From positions 806,001 to 870,000 of the forward strand of contig JADJYC010000002.1 of assembly GCA_016719925.1 (NCBI GenBank): a DNA stretch of 64,000 bases. Reading direction: 5' to 3'. Shown here piece by piece: positions 49,872 through 59,468 of the stretch (positions are counted from its first letter, which is position 1; each line of letters begins with the position of its first letter). Under the pieces are notes generated by a model, which made no database searches, was not told the origin of the DNA, and saw only the letters and a list, made by a program, of their open reading frames with translations. A program made the position numbers and the translations under genes. This DNA is from Crocinitomicaceae bacterium. GTDB taxonomy: Bacteria; Bacteroidota; Bacteroidia; Flavobacteriales_D; Crocinitomicaceae.

Positions 49872-50579
49872 TCAAAGTTTCAGCCAGCGCATTTTCCATA
49901 CACCCCAAAAAGCTTCTTTAAAAATACTGCCGCTCATTTTGGATGTTCCGAATTCCCGGTCAATAAAAGTGATAGGAACTTCAACCACTTTAAAACCATG
50001 CTTAATGGCTGCGTATTTCATACAAATCTGAAACGCATATCCTTTAAAAGTAACGGCATCAAAATTTATTTTTTCCAAAACAGATCGATGGTAACATTTG
50101 AATCCTGCTGTGGTATCACGTATGCCAATCCATAATATCATGCGTACATAAAGGGATGCCATAAAAGAAAGCAAAAGTCTTTTACGATCCCAGTTGGCTA
50201 CTTTACCTCCTTTTACATATCTCGATCCAATTGCGAGTTGAGCACCGTTTTTGCACGCGTCCAGTAATCTCACCAGATCATCCGGATTATGCGAAAAATC
50301 AGCATCCATTTCAAACAGATAATCATAGCCATTTTTTAAACCCCATCTGAAGCCGTGCAGGTAAGCCGTACCTAAACCAAGTTTACCTGATCTTTCTTCA
50401 ATATGAAGTTGCTGGGGATATTGATTCTGCAATGATTTGACGATAGATGCGGTGCCATCCGGTGAACCATCATCAACTATAAGAACATGAAATTTTTCAG
50501 GCAAGGTAAATACCTTATGAATCATTTTTTCAATGTTCTCTTTTTCGTTGTAGGTTGGTATGATTACGAGTGATTTCAA
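49872..50579 (-). CDS. Polyprenol-phosphate mannosyltransferase-type glycosyltransferase (GT2)
   Basis: A 235-residue family 2 glycosyltransferase starting KSLVIIPTYNEKENIEKMI, with VDDGSPDGTA, EMDADFSHNPDDLVRLL (DxD), GSRYVKGGKVANWD and DTTAGFKCYHRSVLE. It resembles the short soluble dolichol-phosphate mannose synthase type without membrane helices, which moves mannose (or a similar sugar) from GDP-sugar to a polyprenyl phosphate for glycosylation. The sugar is not certain. It begins the minus-strand group with dihydroorotase and DUF4296. The gene is intact. Confidence 0.9.
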   Translation of the reverse strand: MKSLVIIPTYNEKENIEKMIHKVFTLPEKFHVLIVDDGSPDGTASIVKSLQNQYPQQLHIEERSGKLGLGTAYLHGFRWGLKNGYDYLFEMDADFSHNPDDLVRLLDACKNGAQLAIGSRYVKGGKVANWDRKRLLLSFMASLYVRMILWIGIRDTTAGFKCYHRSVLEKINFDAVTFKGYAFQICMKYAAIKHGFKVVEVPITFIDREFGTSKMSGSIFKEAFWGVWKMRWLKL

Positions 50580-50791
50580 ACTGAATCGGATCGCTAATAT
50601 AATTGAATTAAAACCATTATTAAAAACGTAAAAAACAAAATCAGATTGCTTTAACTAAAATTAAATAGTACTTTGTTGCTGATCTAGTTGTAATTTCTGG
50701 GTATCCGGCATGAGTCTGTTTAATCAATCGTTGAGGTATTACACATTATTTTAAATCACTCAGGGTTTATTGTGATTAACTTAGCAATAAA

Positions 50792-52129
50792 ATGAAGCTG
50801 GCCTTAATATTTATAGGTTTATTGTTTTGTGGATTTGTATTTCCGCAGGACAAAAAAAATATTGTTCTGCTGGACAACTGGACAGACACAACCCTGCTTA
50901 CCGGACCTGAAAAAGTTATTTTCAATGAAGTAACAGGTTTTGATTTTGATGGAAATCACTACGCAGCATTGGGGTCTAATAATGGCACTCATATTTTTCA
51001 GATTAAAAATGATAAATTGATCAATACAGATTTTGTTCCTGGAAAATTCCAAAATGTAGTGGCAGAAAACCGTGACTTTGCAGTTTATAAAAACTACCTG
51101 TATTCAGTTTGTGATGAAGGACTGAGCAGTATGCAGATTATGGATCTGAGTTATTTACCCGATTCCGTTTCGGTGGTTTATGACAGCAATATACTTTTCA
51201 CAACGGCACACACAATTTGTATTGACACATTGAATGCTAAATTATATGCTTGCGGAACAAACAGTGCGGCAATGAAAATATTTGATCTTACTGATCCGTT
51301 GAATCCTGTTTTACTGACTGATTTTACCGGTGCTGCTTATGTTCATGATTGTCATGTGGTGAATGACACTGCATTTTTGAATTGTGGCTTTGAAGGATTA
51401 AAGGTTTACAATTTCAGCGGTCCGGTTCCAATCTTGCTGGGAATGCTAGACTTCTACGCCAATCAAGGATATAATCATAGCGGTTATTATGCTACTTCAG
51501 GCAATCAATATGCTTTCACAGATGAAACTGAAGGCACAAAAATCAAACTATGTTACCTTGATAACATCGCAGATATTAAAATTGATGCAGAATTCGGTAC
51601 AAGTGATTTTGCTAATAAAATTCCGCATGAAATTGTATTACTTGAAAATCTTTTATTCTGTGCCTATTACAACGATGGTTTGCGCATTTTTGATCTGACA
51701 TCAACACCCATAAGTGAGATTGGAAGTTATGATACGTTTTTGCCCGGTTCAGATTTTAAGATGAATGGCGCCTGGGGTGTACATGTTTTTAAAGAAGATA
51801 ATCTCATTTTGATGTCTGACAGACAAAGCGGTTTGTATTTATTTAAATTTCCGGTGAAAGAACTGGAGGGGAACAATGGTTCATCTTCATTTATTACAAA
51901 CACTCCATTCATTGATGGTGACAGATTACTGATCCCAAAACCATATTTGAAATCGGACAATCTGTATTTCAGTATTTCTACCATTTCTGGCTCCAGAATA
52001 TACGAACAGGAAAATTATCTGAACTGGGTTGAAATTCCACTAAATCTTGCCAGCGGCACTTATATTTACGCCATTTTTGCTGATGAAAAGACCTTGCTTG
52101 AAAGCGGAAAATTTATCATTGGGAATTAG
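50792..52129 (+). CDS. Choice-of-anchor B type beta-propeller protein
   Basis: A 445-residue exported protein: signal peptide MKLALIFIGLLFCGFVFP, then repeats with LVIVD-like ends (AMKIFDLTDPLNPVLLTDF, LRIFDLTSTPISEIGSYD) and conserved HTICID, VHDCHVV and QGYNHSGYY. These are features of the choice-of-anchor B propellers found in Bacteroidota. The final roughly 80 residues (ISGSRIYEQENYLNWVEIPL, ASGTYIYAIFADE) look like a sorting domain, although it lacks the YPNP motif. It is probably surface-exposed. A TAACTTAG at 50777-50784 may be its -7 element. The gene is intact. Confidence 0.85.
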   Translation: MKLALIFIGLLFCGFVFPQDKKNIVLLDNWTDTTLLTGPEKVIFNEVTGFDFDGNHYAALGSNNGTHIFQIKNDKLINTDFVPGKFQNVVAENRDFAVYKNYLYSVCDEGLSSMQIMDLSYLPDSVSVVYDSNILFTTAHTICIDTLNAKLYACGTNSAAMKIFDLTDPLNPVLLTDFTGAAYVHDCHVVNDTAFLNCGFEGLKVYNFSGPVPILLGMLDFYANQGYNHSGYYATSGNQYAFTDETEGTKIKLCYLDNIADIKIDAEFGTSDFANKIPHEIVLLENLLFCAYYNDGLRIFDLTSTPISEIGSYDTFLPGSDFKMNGAWGVHVFKEDNLILMSDRQSGLYLFKFPVKELEGNNGSSSFITNTPFIDGDRLLIPKPYLKSDNLYFSISTISGSRIYEQENYLNWVEIPLNLASGTYIYAIFADEKTLLESGKFIIGN

Positions 52130-52254
52130 CACTTCACCTTTTTCCTGATCATGTGTCTTCAGAAATGAAAAACAGCCTGTTCATAAATCTTAAACGGCGT
52201 CAAAGAATCTGCTTATATTATCTTCAAATTTGTTAGCTGACCATTTTGTCTGAA

Positions 52255-53217
52255 ATGAGAATTTTGCTGACCATATTTTTGCTTGGATTGTTTTTAGCCT
52301 GTGTGCCTATTAAAAAGTACCGTGAGCTGGAGGCAAATTACAACAAGTGTATGGAGGAGCAATCAGTCTATAAATCGAAGTCCATCGATTATGAAAATCA
52401 GGTTAAAGAACTGAATATTCAATTGGACAATATGCGCAGCAGCATTGAAACACTGATTGCCGATACTGCCAGATTAGGGCATGAATACAGAACACTTACA
52501 ACGGAATACGAAAAAACTCAGGAAACAAATCGGTTGCTGGAAGAAAAATATGCGCAAACTGTTTCATCAGGAAATGCAGAAACAGCAAAACTGATTAACG
52601 AGCTGGAATCTACAAGAATTGAATTGCAAAAAAAGGAAGACAGACTTTCAGAATTGCAAGAAGAGCTTAATGCAAGAGCAAGAGCGCTGGAGGAAAAAGA
52701 GAAAAGAATCAATGACCTCGAACAGATCATAGCCAGTAAGGATGAAGCGGTTCGTTTACTGAAAGAAAAAATCACTGCTGCGCTAAGAGGCTTTGCTGAC
52801 CGGGGAATTACGGTGGAAGAAAAAGACGGAAGAATTTATGTGAGAATGGAAGCACAATTATTATTTGCATCTGGTAAAACAGATGTAAGTAAAGATGGAC
52901 AGACGGCATTAATTGATCTGGCTAAAGTACTCGAAACGCAAAAAGACATTGATATTCTGGTTGAAGGACATACAGATGCAGATCCGATGAACAGCAGTTC
53001 AAGTCCGAAAGATAATTGGGAACTCAGTGTATTGCGTGCAACATCTGTAGTAAAAATTATGCTGGCAAACAGCGATATGGATCCAACTGCTATTACCGCA
53101 GGCGGAAGATCTGAATACATTCCTGTTGATCCCAATGACAAATCAAAAAACAGAAGAATTGAAATTATTATAACCCCTGACCTGAGTAAATTATTTGAAC
53201 TCATTTCAGGAGAATGA
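52255..53217 (+). CDS. OmpA-family lipoprotein with long coiled coil
   Basis: A 320-residue lipoprotein (lipobox LFLACV). Residues about 20-185 form a coiled coil (YENQVKELNIQLDNMRSS, ERLSELQEEL-like repeats). The C-terminal OmpA domain binds peptidoglycan: LLFASGKTDVSKDGQTAL, VEGHTDADPM, ITAGGRSEYIP and NRRIEIII. It probably tethers the outer membrane to the cell wall. An in-frame TTG is three codons upstream, but the ATG at 52255 gives a proper lipoprotein signal. A terminator follows. The gene is intact. Confidence 0.92.
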   Translation: MRILLTIFLLGLFLACVPIKKYRELEANYNKCMEEQSVYKSKSIDYENQVKELNIQLDNMRSSIETLIADTARLGHEYRTLTTEYEKTQETNRLLEEKYAQTVSSGNAETAKLINELESTRIELQKKEDRLSELQEELNARARALEEKEKRINDLEQIIASKDEAVRLLKEKITAALRGFADRGITVEEKDGRIYVRMEAQLLFASGKTDVSKDGQTALIDLAKVLETQKDIDILVEGHTDADPMNSSSSPKDNWELSVLRATSVVKIMLANSDMDPTAITAGGRSEYIPVDPNDKSKNRRIEIIITPDLSKLFELISGE

Positions 53218-53262
53218 TGCTACAATAACCAAAAACACTCCGGCAACGGAGAACACGACAAA

Positions 53263-53296
53263 AAAACCTCCGGCTACCAACGGAGGTTTTTTATTG
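53263..53296 (+). terminator. Terminator of the OmpA-family gene
   Basis: AAAACCTCCG (53263-53272) pairs with CGGAGGTTTT (53281-53290), followed by TTATT. A smaller hairpin, CTCCG-gcaa-CGGAG, lies just before it (53238-53251). Confidence 0.88.
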
Positions 53297-53307
53297 GTAT
53301 AAATAAT

Positions 53308-53337
53308 AAAGCCGCCCTGACGTTTCAGAGCGGCTTT
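53308..53337 (-). terminator. Terminator of the SlyD-like gene
   Basis: AAAGCCGC(C)CTGA pairs with TCAG(A)GCGGCTTT; on the minus strand it is followed by the T-rich ATTATTTAT. Two terminators thus sit back to back between convergent genes. Confidence 0.8.
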
Positions 53338-53438
53338 AACCCAAAATCCATGAATCAATTAGTCTAATTCAAATGATATAATGAAAATACCGTGCCAAAA
53401 TTCCGATGGAATTAATCAGTATGAAATTTCAAATTTAA

Positions 53439-53921
53439 TTAATGATGATGTCCGCCGTGTCCATGAACGTGACCATGAGAAATTTCTTCTTTTTCTGCTT
53501 CACGCACATTCATTATTTCCACGTCAAAATATAATGTAACTCCGGCCAGTGGATGATTCATATCCAATGTAACTTTATCCCCGTCAATTTTTGAAACAAC
53601 CGCAAGTCTCGGTCCATGTTCGGTATCAAGCTGTACCTGCATGCCTTCAAAAATTTCTTCATCTCCCTGAAAACCGCTTTTTGGAACTTCATATAACATG
53701 TCTTTTGAAATTTCACCATAAGCATCTTTTGGTTCAACAACGGCCTTAATTTTATCTCCGGCAATTTTATCATTCAACTGGAATTCAAGACCCGGAATCA
53801 ATCCGCCAACACCGTGAAGATAAACTAATGGTTCACGCCCCTGTGAAGAATCCAAAACAGTTCCTTCCTGATTTTTTAACGTGTAGTGCATGCTTACCAC
53901 ACTGTGTTTTCCAATTTTCAT
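53439..53921 (-). CDS. SlyD-like FKBP-type peptidyl-prolyl isomerase
   Basis: A 160-residue cytoplasmic prolyl isomerase/chaperone. The FKBP domain is interrupted by an insert-in-flap domain, as in SlyD: HYTLKNQEGTVLDSSQGREPL, GGLIPGLEFQL, VVEPKDAYGEISKDML, then MNHPLAGVTLYFDVEI. The C-terminus is a His-rich tail (HGHVHGHGGHHH), expected to bind nickel or other metals. The ATG at 53921 gives the family start KIGKHSVVSMHY; an in-frame upstream start is less likely. The gene is intact. Confidence 0.93.
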   Translation of the reverse strand: MKIGKHSVVSMHYTLKNQEGTVLDSSQGREPLVYLHGVGGLIPGLEFQLNDKIAGDKIKAVVEPKDAYGEISKDMLYEVPKSGFQGDEEIFEGMQVQLDTEHGPRLAVVSKIDGDKVTLDMNHPLAGVTLYFDVEIMNVREAEKEEISHGHVHGHGGHHH

Positions 53922-54010
53922 AATAAAAGATTTATGATACAAAAGTAAACATTGAAAACCGGATAGGCTTCCATTTAAGGAATTTAATTATTCAGCAAAG
54001 CTTAGTCTAA

Positions 54011-55384
54011 CTAGATTCGGATGCCAATAATACAAATGTCATCAACTTGTTCCAGATCTTTTTTCCACACTTCAAATTCTCGTAATATGGCTTCCTCTTG
54101 CTCTTTCATTGATCGGTGAGCATTCAATATCAGTAAATCTTTGAATGGTTTGTATTTGTATTTTTTCCCCCGTTCTCCGCCAAACTGATCTGCAAATCCA
54201 TCCGAAAAGATATAAATCAGATCGCCCTGATGTACCAGGATTGAATGCGTAGTGAAATTTTTAAGATGCTCTCCTTTTCCTACAGTTTGTTTATCAGGTT
54301 TAATTTCTTCAATTTCTTTTGATCCATTTCTAAGAATCCAAATCGGATTATTAGCACCGGCCCATTTTATTTTCCTGTCTCCGTTTTCATTCTTTTTCTC
54401 AATGGCTGCCAGAGAAATATCCATTCCATCTTTGACATCCTGATTACTTTTTGAAAATTGTCGGGTAACCAGTTCGCGTGTTTTGTCCAGAATTTTACCC
54501 GGGTCCGTCAGATCAAATTCTCTCAGTGAACTGTTAAGCGCATTGTGGCAAACAACGCTTACCATTGCTCCCGGAACTCCATGACCCGTGCAGTCTGCAA
54601 CAGAAACAAGTGTAGAATCAGGCGTGTCTTCTATCCAGTAAAAATCTCCTGCAACAATGTCTTTCGGTTTATAAATGACAAATGAATCAGGCAGATGATT
54701 TTTGATAAGCGGAATAGGCAAAAGAATTGCTTCCTGAATTCGTTTTGCGTAGGTAATGGAATCAATTATCTCCTGAGATTTATGCTCAATTTCTTCATTC
54801 TTTTGTTTGAGTAATTGCTGAAACCGGTAATTCTGTGTTTTGAAATAATAGATCTCAAAAAACACAATTGTGAAGACAATGATTTGAAATAAATAGCGAA
54901 TAGTTAATTTGATGTTTGAAGGGACATCAAAAACCGGAGGTACAAATTCCATGAGGTAGGATTGGAGAATAAATAACAAACCTGCAATTACAGAAAGGGT
55001 GATAATTACAACCCGGTTGTGAAACAACATCGCCGGAAAAATAAAAGTGGGAAAGAAAAAAAGTTCATTGGCAGAACCTTTACCAATAGCAAGCCCCAGT
55101 CCAAATATTATTGAAACAGCAACAACGTAAAAGTAAAATTTTGCAAAGGTGAACCATTTTAAATAATTCAGATACAAAGCTGATAAACACAACATCACAA
55201 TAACTACTTCCAGCCACACCAATTCCCACCCGTTGATGATTACTTCAAACGGTATCATGCCCAGCATCATTAAAGCAGAAATAAAAACCAGTTTGTTCAT
55301 CAGAACAACTTCGCGGTTTTTAAATTCATTCCGTTCTTCTAATCCTAAATAGGAAATTTTATTCCAGATTGATTTGGCGCTCAT
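54011..55384 (-). CDS. Membrane-anchored SpoIIE/PP2C-type phosphatase
   Basis: A 457-residue protein. Six or so membrane helices occupy residues about 28-180, then a coiled coil (FQQLLKQKNEEIEHKSQEII), then the SpoIIE domain: RIQEAILLPIP, FVIYKPKDIVAGDFYW, VADCTGHGVPGAMVS, KDGMDISL, WAGANNPIWIL, FSDGFADQFGGERGKKYK and the end VDDICIIGIRI. The Asp residues that bind metal are all present. It would link a membrane signal to a serine phosphatase output. It is closely similar in its catalytic part to the soluble protein at 16299-17147. The gene is intact. Confidence 0.93.
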   Translation of the reverse strand: MSAKSIWNKISYLGLEERNEFKNREVVLMNKLVFISALMMLGMIPFEVIINGWELVWLEVVIVMLCLSALYLNYLKWFTFAKFYFYVVAVSIIFGLGLAIGKGSANELFFFPTFIFPAMLFHNRVVIITLSVIAGLLFILQSYLMEFVPPVFDVPSNIKLTIRYLFQIIVFTIVFFEIYYFKTQNYRFQQLLKQKNEEIEHKSQEIIDSITYAKRIQEAILLPIPLIKNHLPDSFVIYKPKDIVAGDFYWIEDTPDSTLVSVADCTGHGVPGAMVSVVCHNALNSSLREFDLTDPGKILDKTRELVTRQFSKSNQDVKDGMDISLAAIEKKNENGDRKIKWAGANNPIWILRNGSKEIEEIKPDKQTVGKGEHLKNFTTHSILVHQGDLIYIFSDGFADQFGGERGKKYKYKPFKDLLILNAHRSMKEQEEAILREFEVWKKDLEQVDDICIIGIRI

Positions 55385-55429
55385 CAGGTTAAAGATAGAA
55401 AAAATGATCAGGCAGGTTGAATCAGGAAA

Positions 55430-55792
55430 TCAATTTTGCGGATATCCTTGCTGTATCCAGCATTTCATGGTTTGATATTCGTCTGATGATAATGAGTCGA
55501 TGCCAAAATTGTTGGGAATTTCAGGCATTGTTTTTTTATGAAGAACCTCATCCTGCCAAATGCCTAAATCAAGGTAATTTTTTACAAGTTCGTAATCGGT
55601 AATCCATGCATCATGACAACCGGTTCCGGCACCAAGATTTGTCATACAAGATGTGTGTATGATAGGAGTAATGTCAAGTGAATAACTTATAACAACAGTG
55701 CATGCTGACTGATCAAAAGGTTTGGTTTTATCCTTCAGACATGACCCGAAACTAAATGAAAACAGAATTAAAAGAGGCAGTAGATTTTTCAC
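55430..55792 (-). CDS. Small lipoprotein with a cytochrome-like Cys-His site
   Basis: A 120-residue lipoprotein (lipobox FSFGSC). The mature part has SYSLDITPIIHTSCMTNLGA followed by GTGCHDAWITDYELV, in the context DITPII...SC...GCH typical of cytochrome c-like lipoproteins of Bacteroidota and Planctomycetes, but the first Cys is ten residues before CH instead of the usual two to four. Haem attachment is therefore uncertain. The end, CWIQQGYPQN, also fits such proteins. It lies downstream of sod, but a terminator separates them. The gene is intact. Confidence 0.7.
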   Translation of the reverse strand: MKNLLPLLILFSFSFGSCLKDKTKPFDQSACTVVISYSLDITPIIHTSCMTNLGAGTGCHDAWITDYELVKNYLDLGIWQDEVLHKKTMPEIPNNFGIDSLSSDEYQTMKCWIQQGYPQN

Positions 55793-55808
55793 TAGTAATC
55801 TAACGTAA

Positions 55809-55836
55809 AAAGAGGAACAAATGTTTGTTCCTCTTT
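55809..55836 (-). terminator. Terminator of sod
   Basis: AAAGAGGAACAAA (55809-55821) pairs with TTTGTTCCTCTTT (55824-55836). On the minus strand TTTTACG follows. It lies 22 bases after the sod stop. Confidence 0.82.
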
Positions 55837-55858
55837 CTGAAGTATTTATGAAATAAAA

Positions 55859-56464
55859 TTATTTACCTGCTGCAAATCTTTTTGCAACTTCATTCCAGTT
55901 GATCACATTGAAAAATGCGTTCACGTAGTCTGGTCTTCTGTTTTGATATTTGAGATAATACGCATGTTCCCAAACGTCTAATCCCAAAATTGGATATCCG
56001 TCGCATCCTATGCCCGGCATCAATGTATTGTCCTGATTTGGGGTTGAGCAGATTTCAACGGTTCCTCCCTTTTTCACACAGAGCCATGCCCAGCCTGACC
56101 CAAAACGTGTAGCGGCAGCTTTTGAAAATTGTTCTTTAAATCCGTCAAATGATCCAAACGCTTTATTAATTGCATCTGCTAATTCTCCGCTTGGCTGTCC
56201 ACCGGCATTTGGTGCCATTATCTGCCAGAAAAGGTTGTGGTTGTAATATCCGCCGCCGTTATTTCTCACAGCCGGAGTATCAATACACTTTTCCAGAATT
56301 TGTTCAATTGTTTTTCCTTCAAGATCTGTACCTGCAATTGCAGCGTTCAGATTGGTTGTATAAGCAGCATGGTGTTTTCCATGATGTATCTGCATTGTAA
56401 GCTCATCAATATGCGGTTCAAGCGCATTGTGAGCGTATGGTAAAGCTGGTAATTCAAAAGCCAT
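55859..56464 (-). CDS. Iron/manganese superoxide dismutase
   Basis: Converts superoxide to hydrogen peroxide and oxygen in the cytoplasm. The 201-residue protein is complete. Metal ligands are His27 (IHHGKHHAAY), His76 (YNHNLFW), Asp163 and His167 (DVWEHAYY). GSGWAWLCVKKGG and QDNTLM are the usual active-site region; metal preference (Fe, Mn or either) cannot be told safely. It has its own -7 element (56500-56507) and a terminator. The gene is intact. Confidence 0.97.
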   Translation of the reverse strand: MAFELPALPYAHNALEPHIDELTMQIHHGKHHAAYTTNLNAAIAGTDLEGKTIEQILEKCIDTPAVRNNGGGYYNHNLFWQIMAPNAGGQPSGELADAINKAFGSFDGFKEQFSKAAATRFGSGWAWLCVKKGGTVEICSTPNQDNTLMPGIGCDGYPILGLDVWEHAYYLKYQNRRPDYVNAFFNVINWNEVAKRFAAGK

Positions 56465-56499
56465 GATTGAAAATTTTGGTTAGTTAATTTTTAGTACCT

Positions 56500-56507
56500 C
56501 AAATTTA
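56500..56507 (-). promoter_or_regulatory. Promoter -7 element for sod
   Basis: The minus strand reads TAAATTTG, a full match to TAnnTTTG, about 36 bases before the sod ATG. Confidence 0.6.
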
Positions 56508-56737
56508 GAAAGTTTAAGATGATCCGTTCAGAACCAATCATTTTTTTCCAATTTCATTTATTGATGTCTCTATAGTTTTGGCCTATAACAGCTGTGAATA
56601 CTGGTTTCAGAATATGTTCAATATTGCTTGCATTAACCCGGTTGTTTTGATACTTATTGTTGAATTCATTGATACTGCTAACCAAATCAGGTTAATAATC
56701 TCTGTAACAATGCAGGTTATCACGTTATTTACCGGGG

Positions 56738-56745
56738 TAACTTTG
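56738..56745 (+). promoter_or_regulatory. Promoter-like -7 element close to the AsmA-like gene start
   Basis: TAACTTTG (TAnnTTTG) ends eight bases before the ATG at 56753. If used, the message would be nearly leaderless. The rest of the 290-base gap (56465-56752) shows no gene. Confidence 0.4.
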
Positions 56746-56752
56746 AAGGTTG

Positions 56753-59430
56753 ATGAAGAAGTTTTTGAAAATAGCGCGTAAAATTATCTTCTGGGTTTTT
56801 TTTGTTTCTCTGTTTCTTCTGACAACAGTTACGGTGTTGCTGCATATTTATGAAGATGATATCAAGCAATATGCAATTGATGAAATCAATGATCATCTGA
56901 AAACTGATCTTGAAGTGCAAAGTATTGAACTGTCATTATTCCATGATTTTCCAAGGGCATCTCTTGAATTCAGAAAAGTATTGATCAGAGATGCATTTGC
57001 AAATCATGAAAGTTCTGATACACTGTTGTTCTCTGAAAGATCCTTTCTGACTTTTAATATCTGGGATGTCTGGAATGAAGATTACAGTGTAAAGAGACTT
57101 GCTTTTGAAGATGCTAAGCTGAATTTAAGAACGGCAAAAGACGGTGATGTAAATTATGATATTTTCAAAGAAACAGCGGATACAACTGAGTCAAATTTTG
57201 AGTTTGTACTTGAGTTGTTAAGGGTTGACAGGCTTGCATTTCAGTATTCAAATCATGCCACTGGTCAACACTATAAAATTGATGTTTTAAAAAGTTTGAT
57301 CAAAGCTGATTTTACAGCTGATAATTTTGAGATTGTCTCAGAGTCGGATGTATACATACGCAAATTGAAAAGTAATGCAATGACGCTTATCCGGAATAAA
57401 CCGGCACATCTGGACCTGAACATGATTGTAAATACACTTGCTCAGTCGTATACGTTTACAAAGGGAGATATTCTCATCGGCAAAATGCCTTTTGAATTAA
57501 ACGCATTTGTAGATTCAACTACAATTGATCTGGCAATAAGCGGTAAAAACATCCAGCTGTCCGATCTTGCAAATAGTTTGGCCGCGGGTACAATGCCTGA
57601 TGCTCCCAGGTATAAGGGAACAGGCGTTCTTGATTTTACTTCTACTGTTCAGGGGCCGGTGTCTTCTACCGAAATGCCGGCTGTTAATGCCGCATTTAAT
57701 CTTGAAAACGGGACACTCACAAATCCTGTAAATGATTTGAAAATATATGACCTTAAGTTGAATGGTGAATATCAGAATGCGCAGTCAAACCGTGATGAAC
57801 AGTTGTCATTCAGTACATTTGATCTTAAATTGCTCAACAGTTATTTCAGTGGAAAAGGAACCATGAAAAATTTCAGTCAGCCTGAAATAAATGCTGACAT
57901 GAAAGGTAATCTTGATTTGGGAGCATTTCATCGTTTTTTCAGAATGCCCAATGTTCAAAAGGTGGGTGGGCAAGTAGATCTGGATATGGAACTGGCAGTC
58001 AAATTTCTCGACCCTCAATATCAGAAAGAAAATTTTTCAATTGCAAAATCGCGCGGAAATCTGAACCTGAAAAATGTCTTTTACAAACATGTTCTGGATT
58101 CCATTACCTACGAAAAAATTAATGGTCAGGTGGTAATTAATGACAATGATGCCGCGGTTAAAGATTTTGAAGTGAAAACAAAAAATCGGATTTGGTCCTA
58201 AACGGGGCATTGAATAATCTTTTACAATACCTGGCGGGTTACGGAGGACTTGGTGTGATCGCTTCTCTTGAATCACAGCATATAGATCTTAATGAATTTA
58301 TAGGTGAGTCAAATTCTAAGGAAGATCAAACTCCTGATAAATTTATTCTTCCTGAAAATCTGAATCTCAACGTAGAGATGAACGTTGGTGAACTCGTTTG
58401 GGATAACCATAAGTTTACAGAAGTTGGGGGAAAATTATTACTGGTAAACCGTAAGGCAACTGCTTCAGATTTTTCATTAAAAACAACGGGCGGCACTGTG
58501 AAGGGGAAACTGGTACTGAATAATCTTGTAGAAGCCGGTAATGTAATCGAAGGAAATTTCAGGTTTGATAATGTCAATGTTAAAACACTTTTTGAAGAAT
58601 GGAAAAATTTTGATCAGGAAACGATTACAGATAAACATTTATCAGGTACAGGTTCTGGCACCGTTGATCTGTTGCTTTTTTTTAATCCGTATTTCTCACT
58701 TATTGAGGAAAAAATGTATGCGATGTCTGACGTAACCATTAAAAACGGTGAACTTAAGGATCTGGAAACAATGCGTTTGATAACTGACTATATGCGGTCA
58801 AACAAAGCGCTGAAAATGATGCTGAACAAGCACATAGATAAGTTTGAAGAAAAGCTTATGCATTTGAAATTTGCCACCTTGTCAAACAAAATTGAAATTC
58901 AAGACAGGAAAATATTTATACCGGAAATGACCATTTCAACCAATGCGCTGGACGTAAATCTTTTTGGCTGGCATGATTTTGACAACAACGTTGAATATCA
59001 TATCAGTTTCCGGTTCAGAGATTTGAAGACAGTGGCTGAGTACACTGAGTTTGGCAAAGTGGAGGATGACGGATTGGGAATAATCATTTACCTGACAATG
59101 TTTGGACCAGTTGACAATCCTGAATTTTCACTGGACGGGGATGAACGAAAAAATGATCTCAAAGAAAATCTGACTCAGGAAAAGCAGGATTTGAAATCCA
59201 TGCTGAAAACTGAATTTGGTTTGTTTAAAAATGACAGCACGGTTCAGATAATTGATGATAAAAATAAAAAGCAGGTAGAGTTCATTTTTTATGATGAAGA
59301 TCTTGAAAATGCTGATTCTATAAAGGTGAAAGAGAAGAATAAAACCAGAACAAATAAGTTATTTGATAAAATAGAAAAAGAAAAAGAAGACGAAGAAAAG
59401 GAAGAGGTAGAGTTTGGCGAAGATGAATAA
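56753..59430 (+). CDS. AsmA-like membrane protein; frameshifted
   Basis: The protein begins with a membrane helix (IARKIIFWVFFVSLFLLTTVTVLL), then IDEINDHLKTDLEVQSIELSLFHDFPRASLEF, the AsmA opening. A long beta-rich body follows (GKGTMKNFSQPEINADMKG, VQKVGGQVDLDMELAV), with the C-terminal AsmA-type region LFGWHDFDNNVEYHISFRF. A missing T near 58186 splits the frame; one T more gives KNSDLVLNGALNNLLQYL. Total about 890 residues, ending in an acidic/lysine-rich tail. AsmA-like proteins are thought to move or organise envelope lipids. The ATG at 56753 is chosen over the TTG one codon before. Confidence 0.86.
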
Positions 59431-59468
59431 ACGAATTCTCCTTTTTTTACGTTATATCTTTACCGGAG

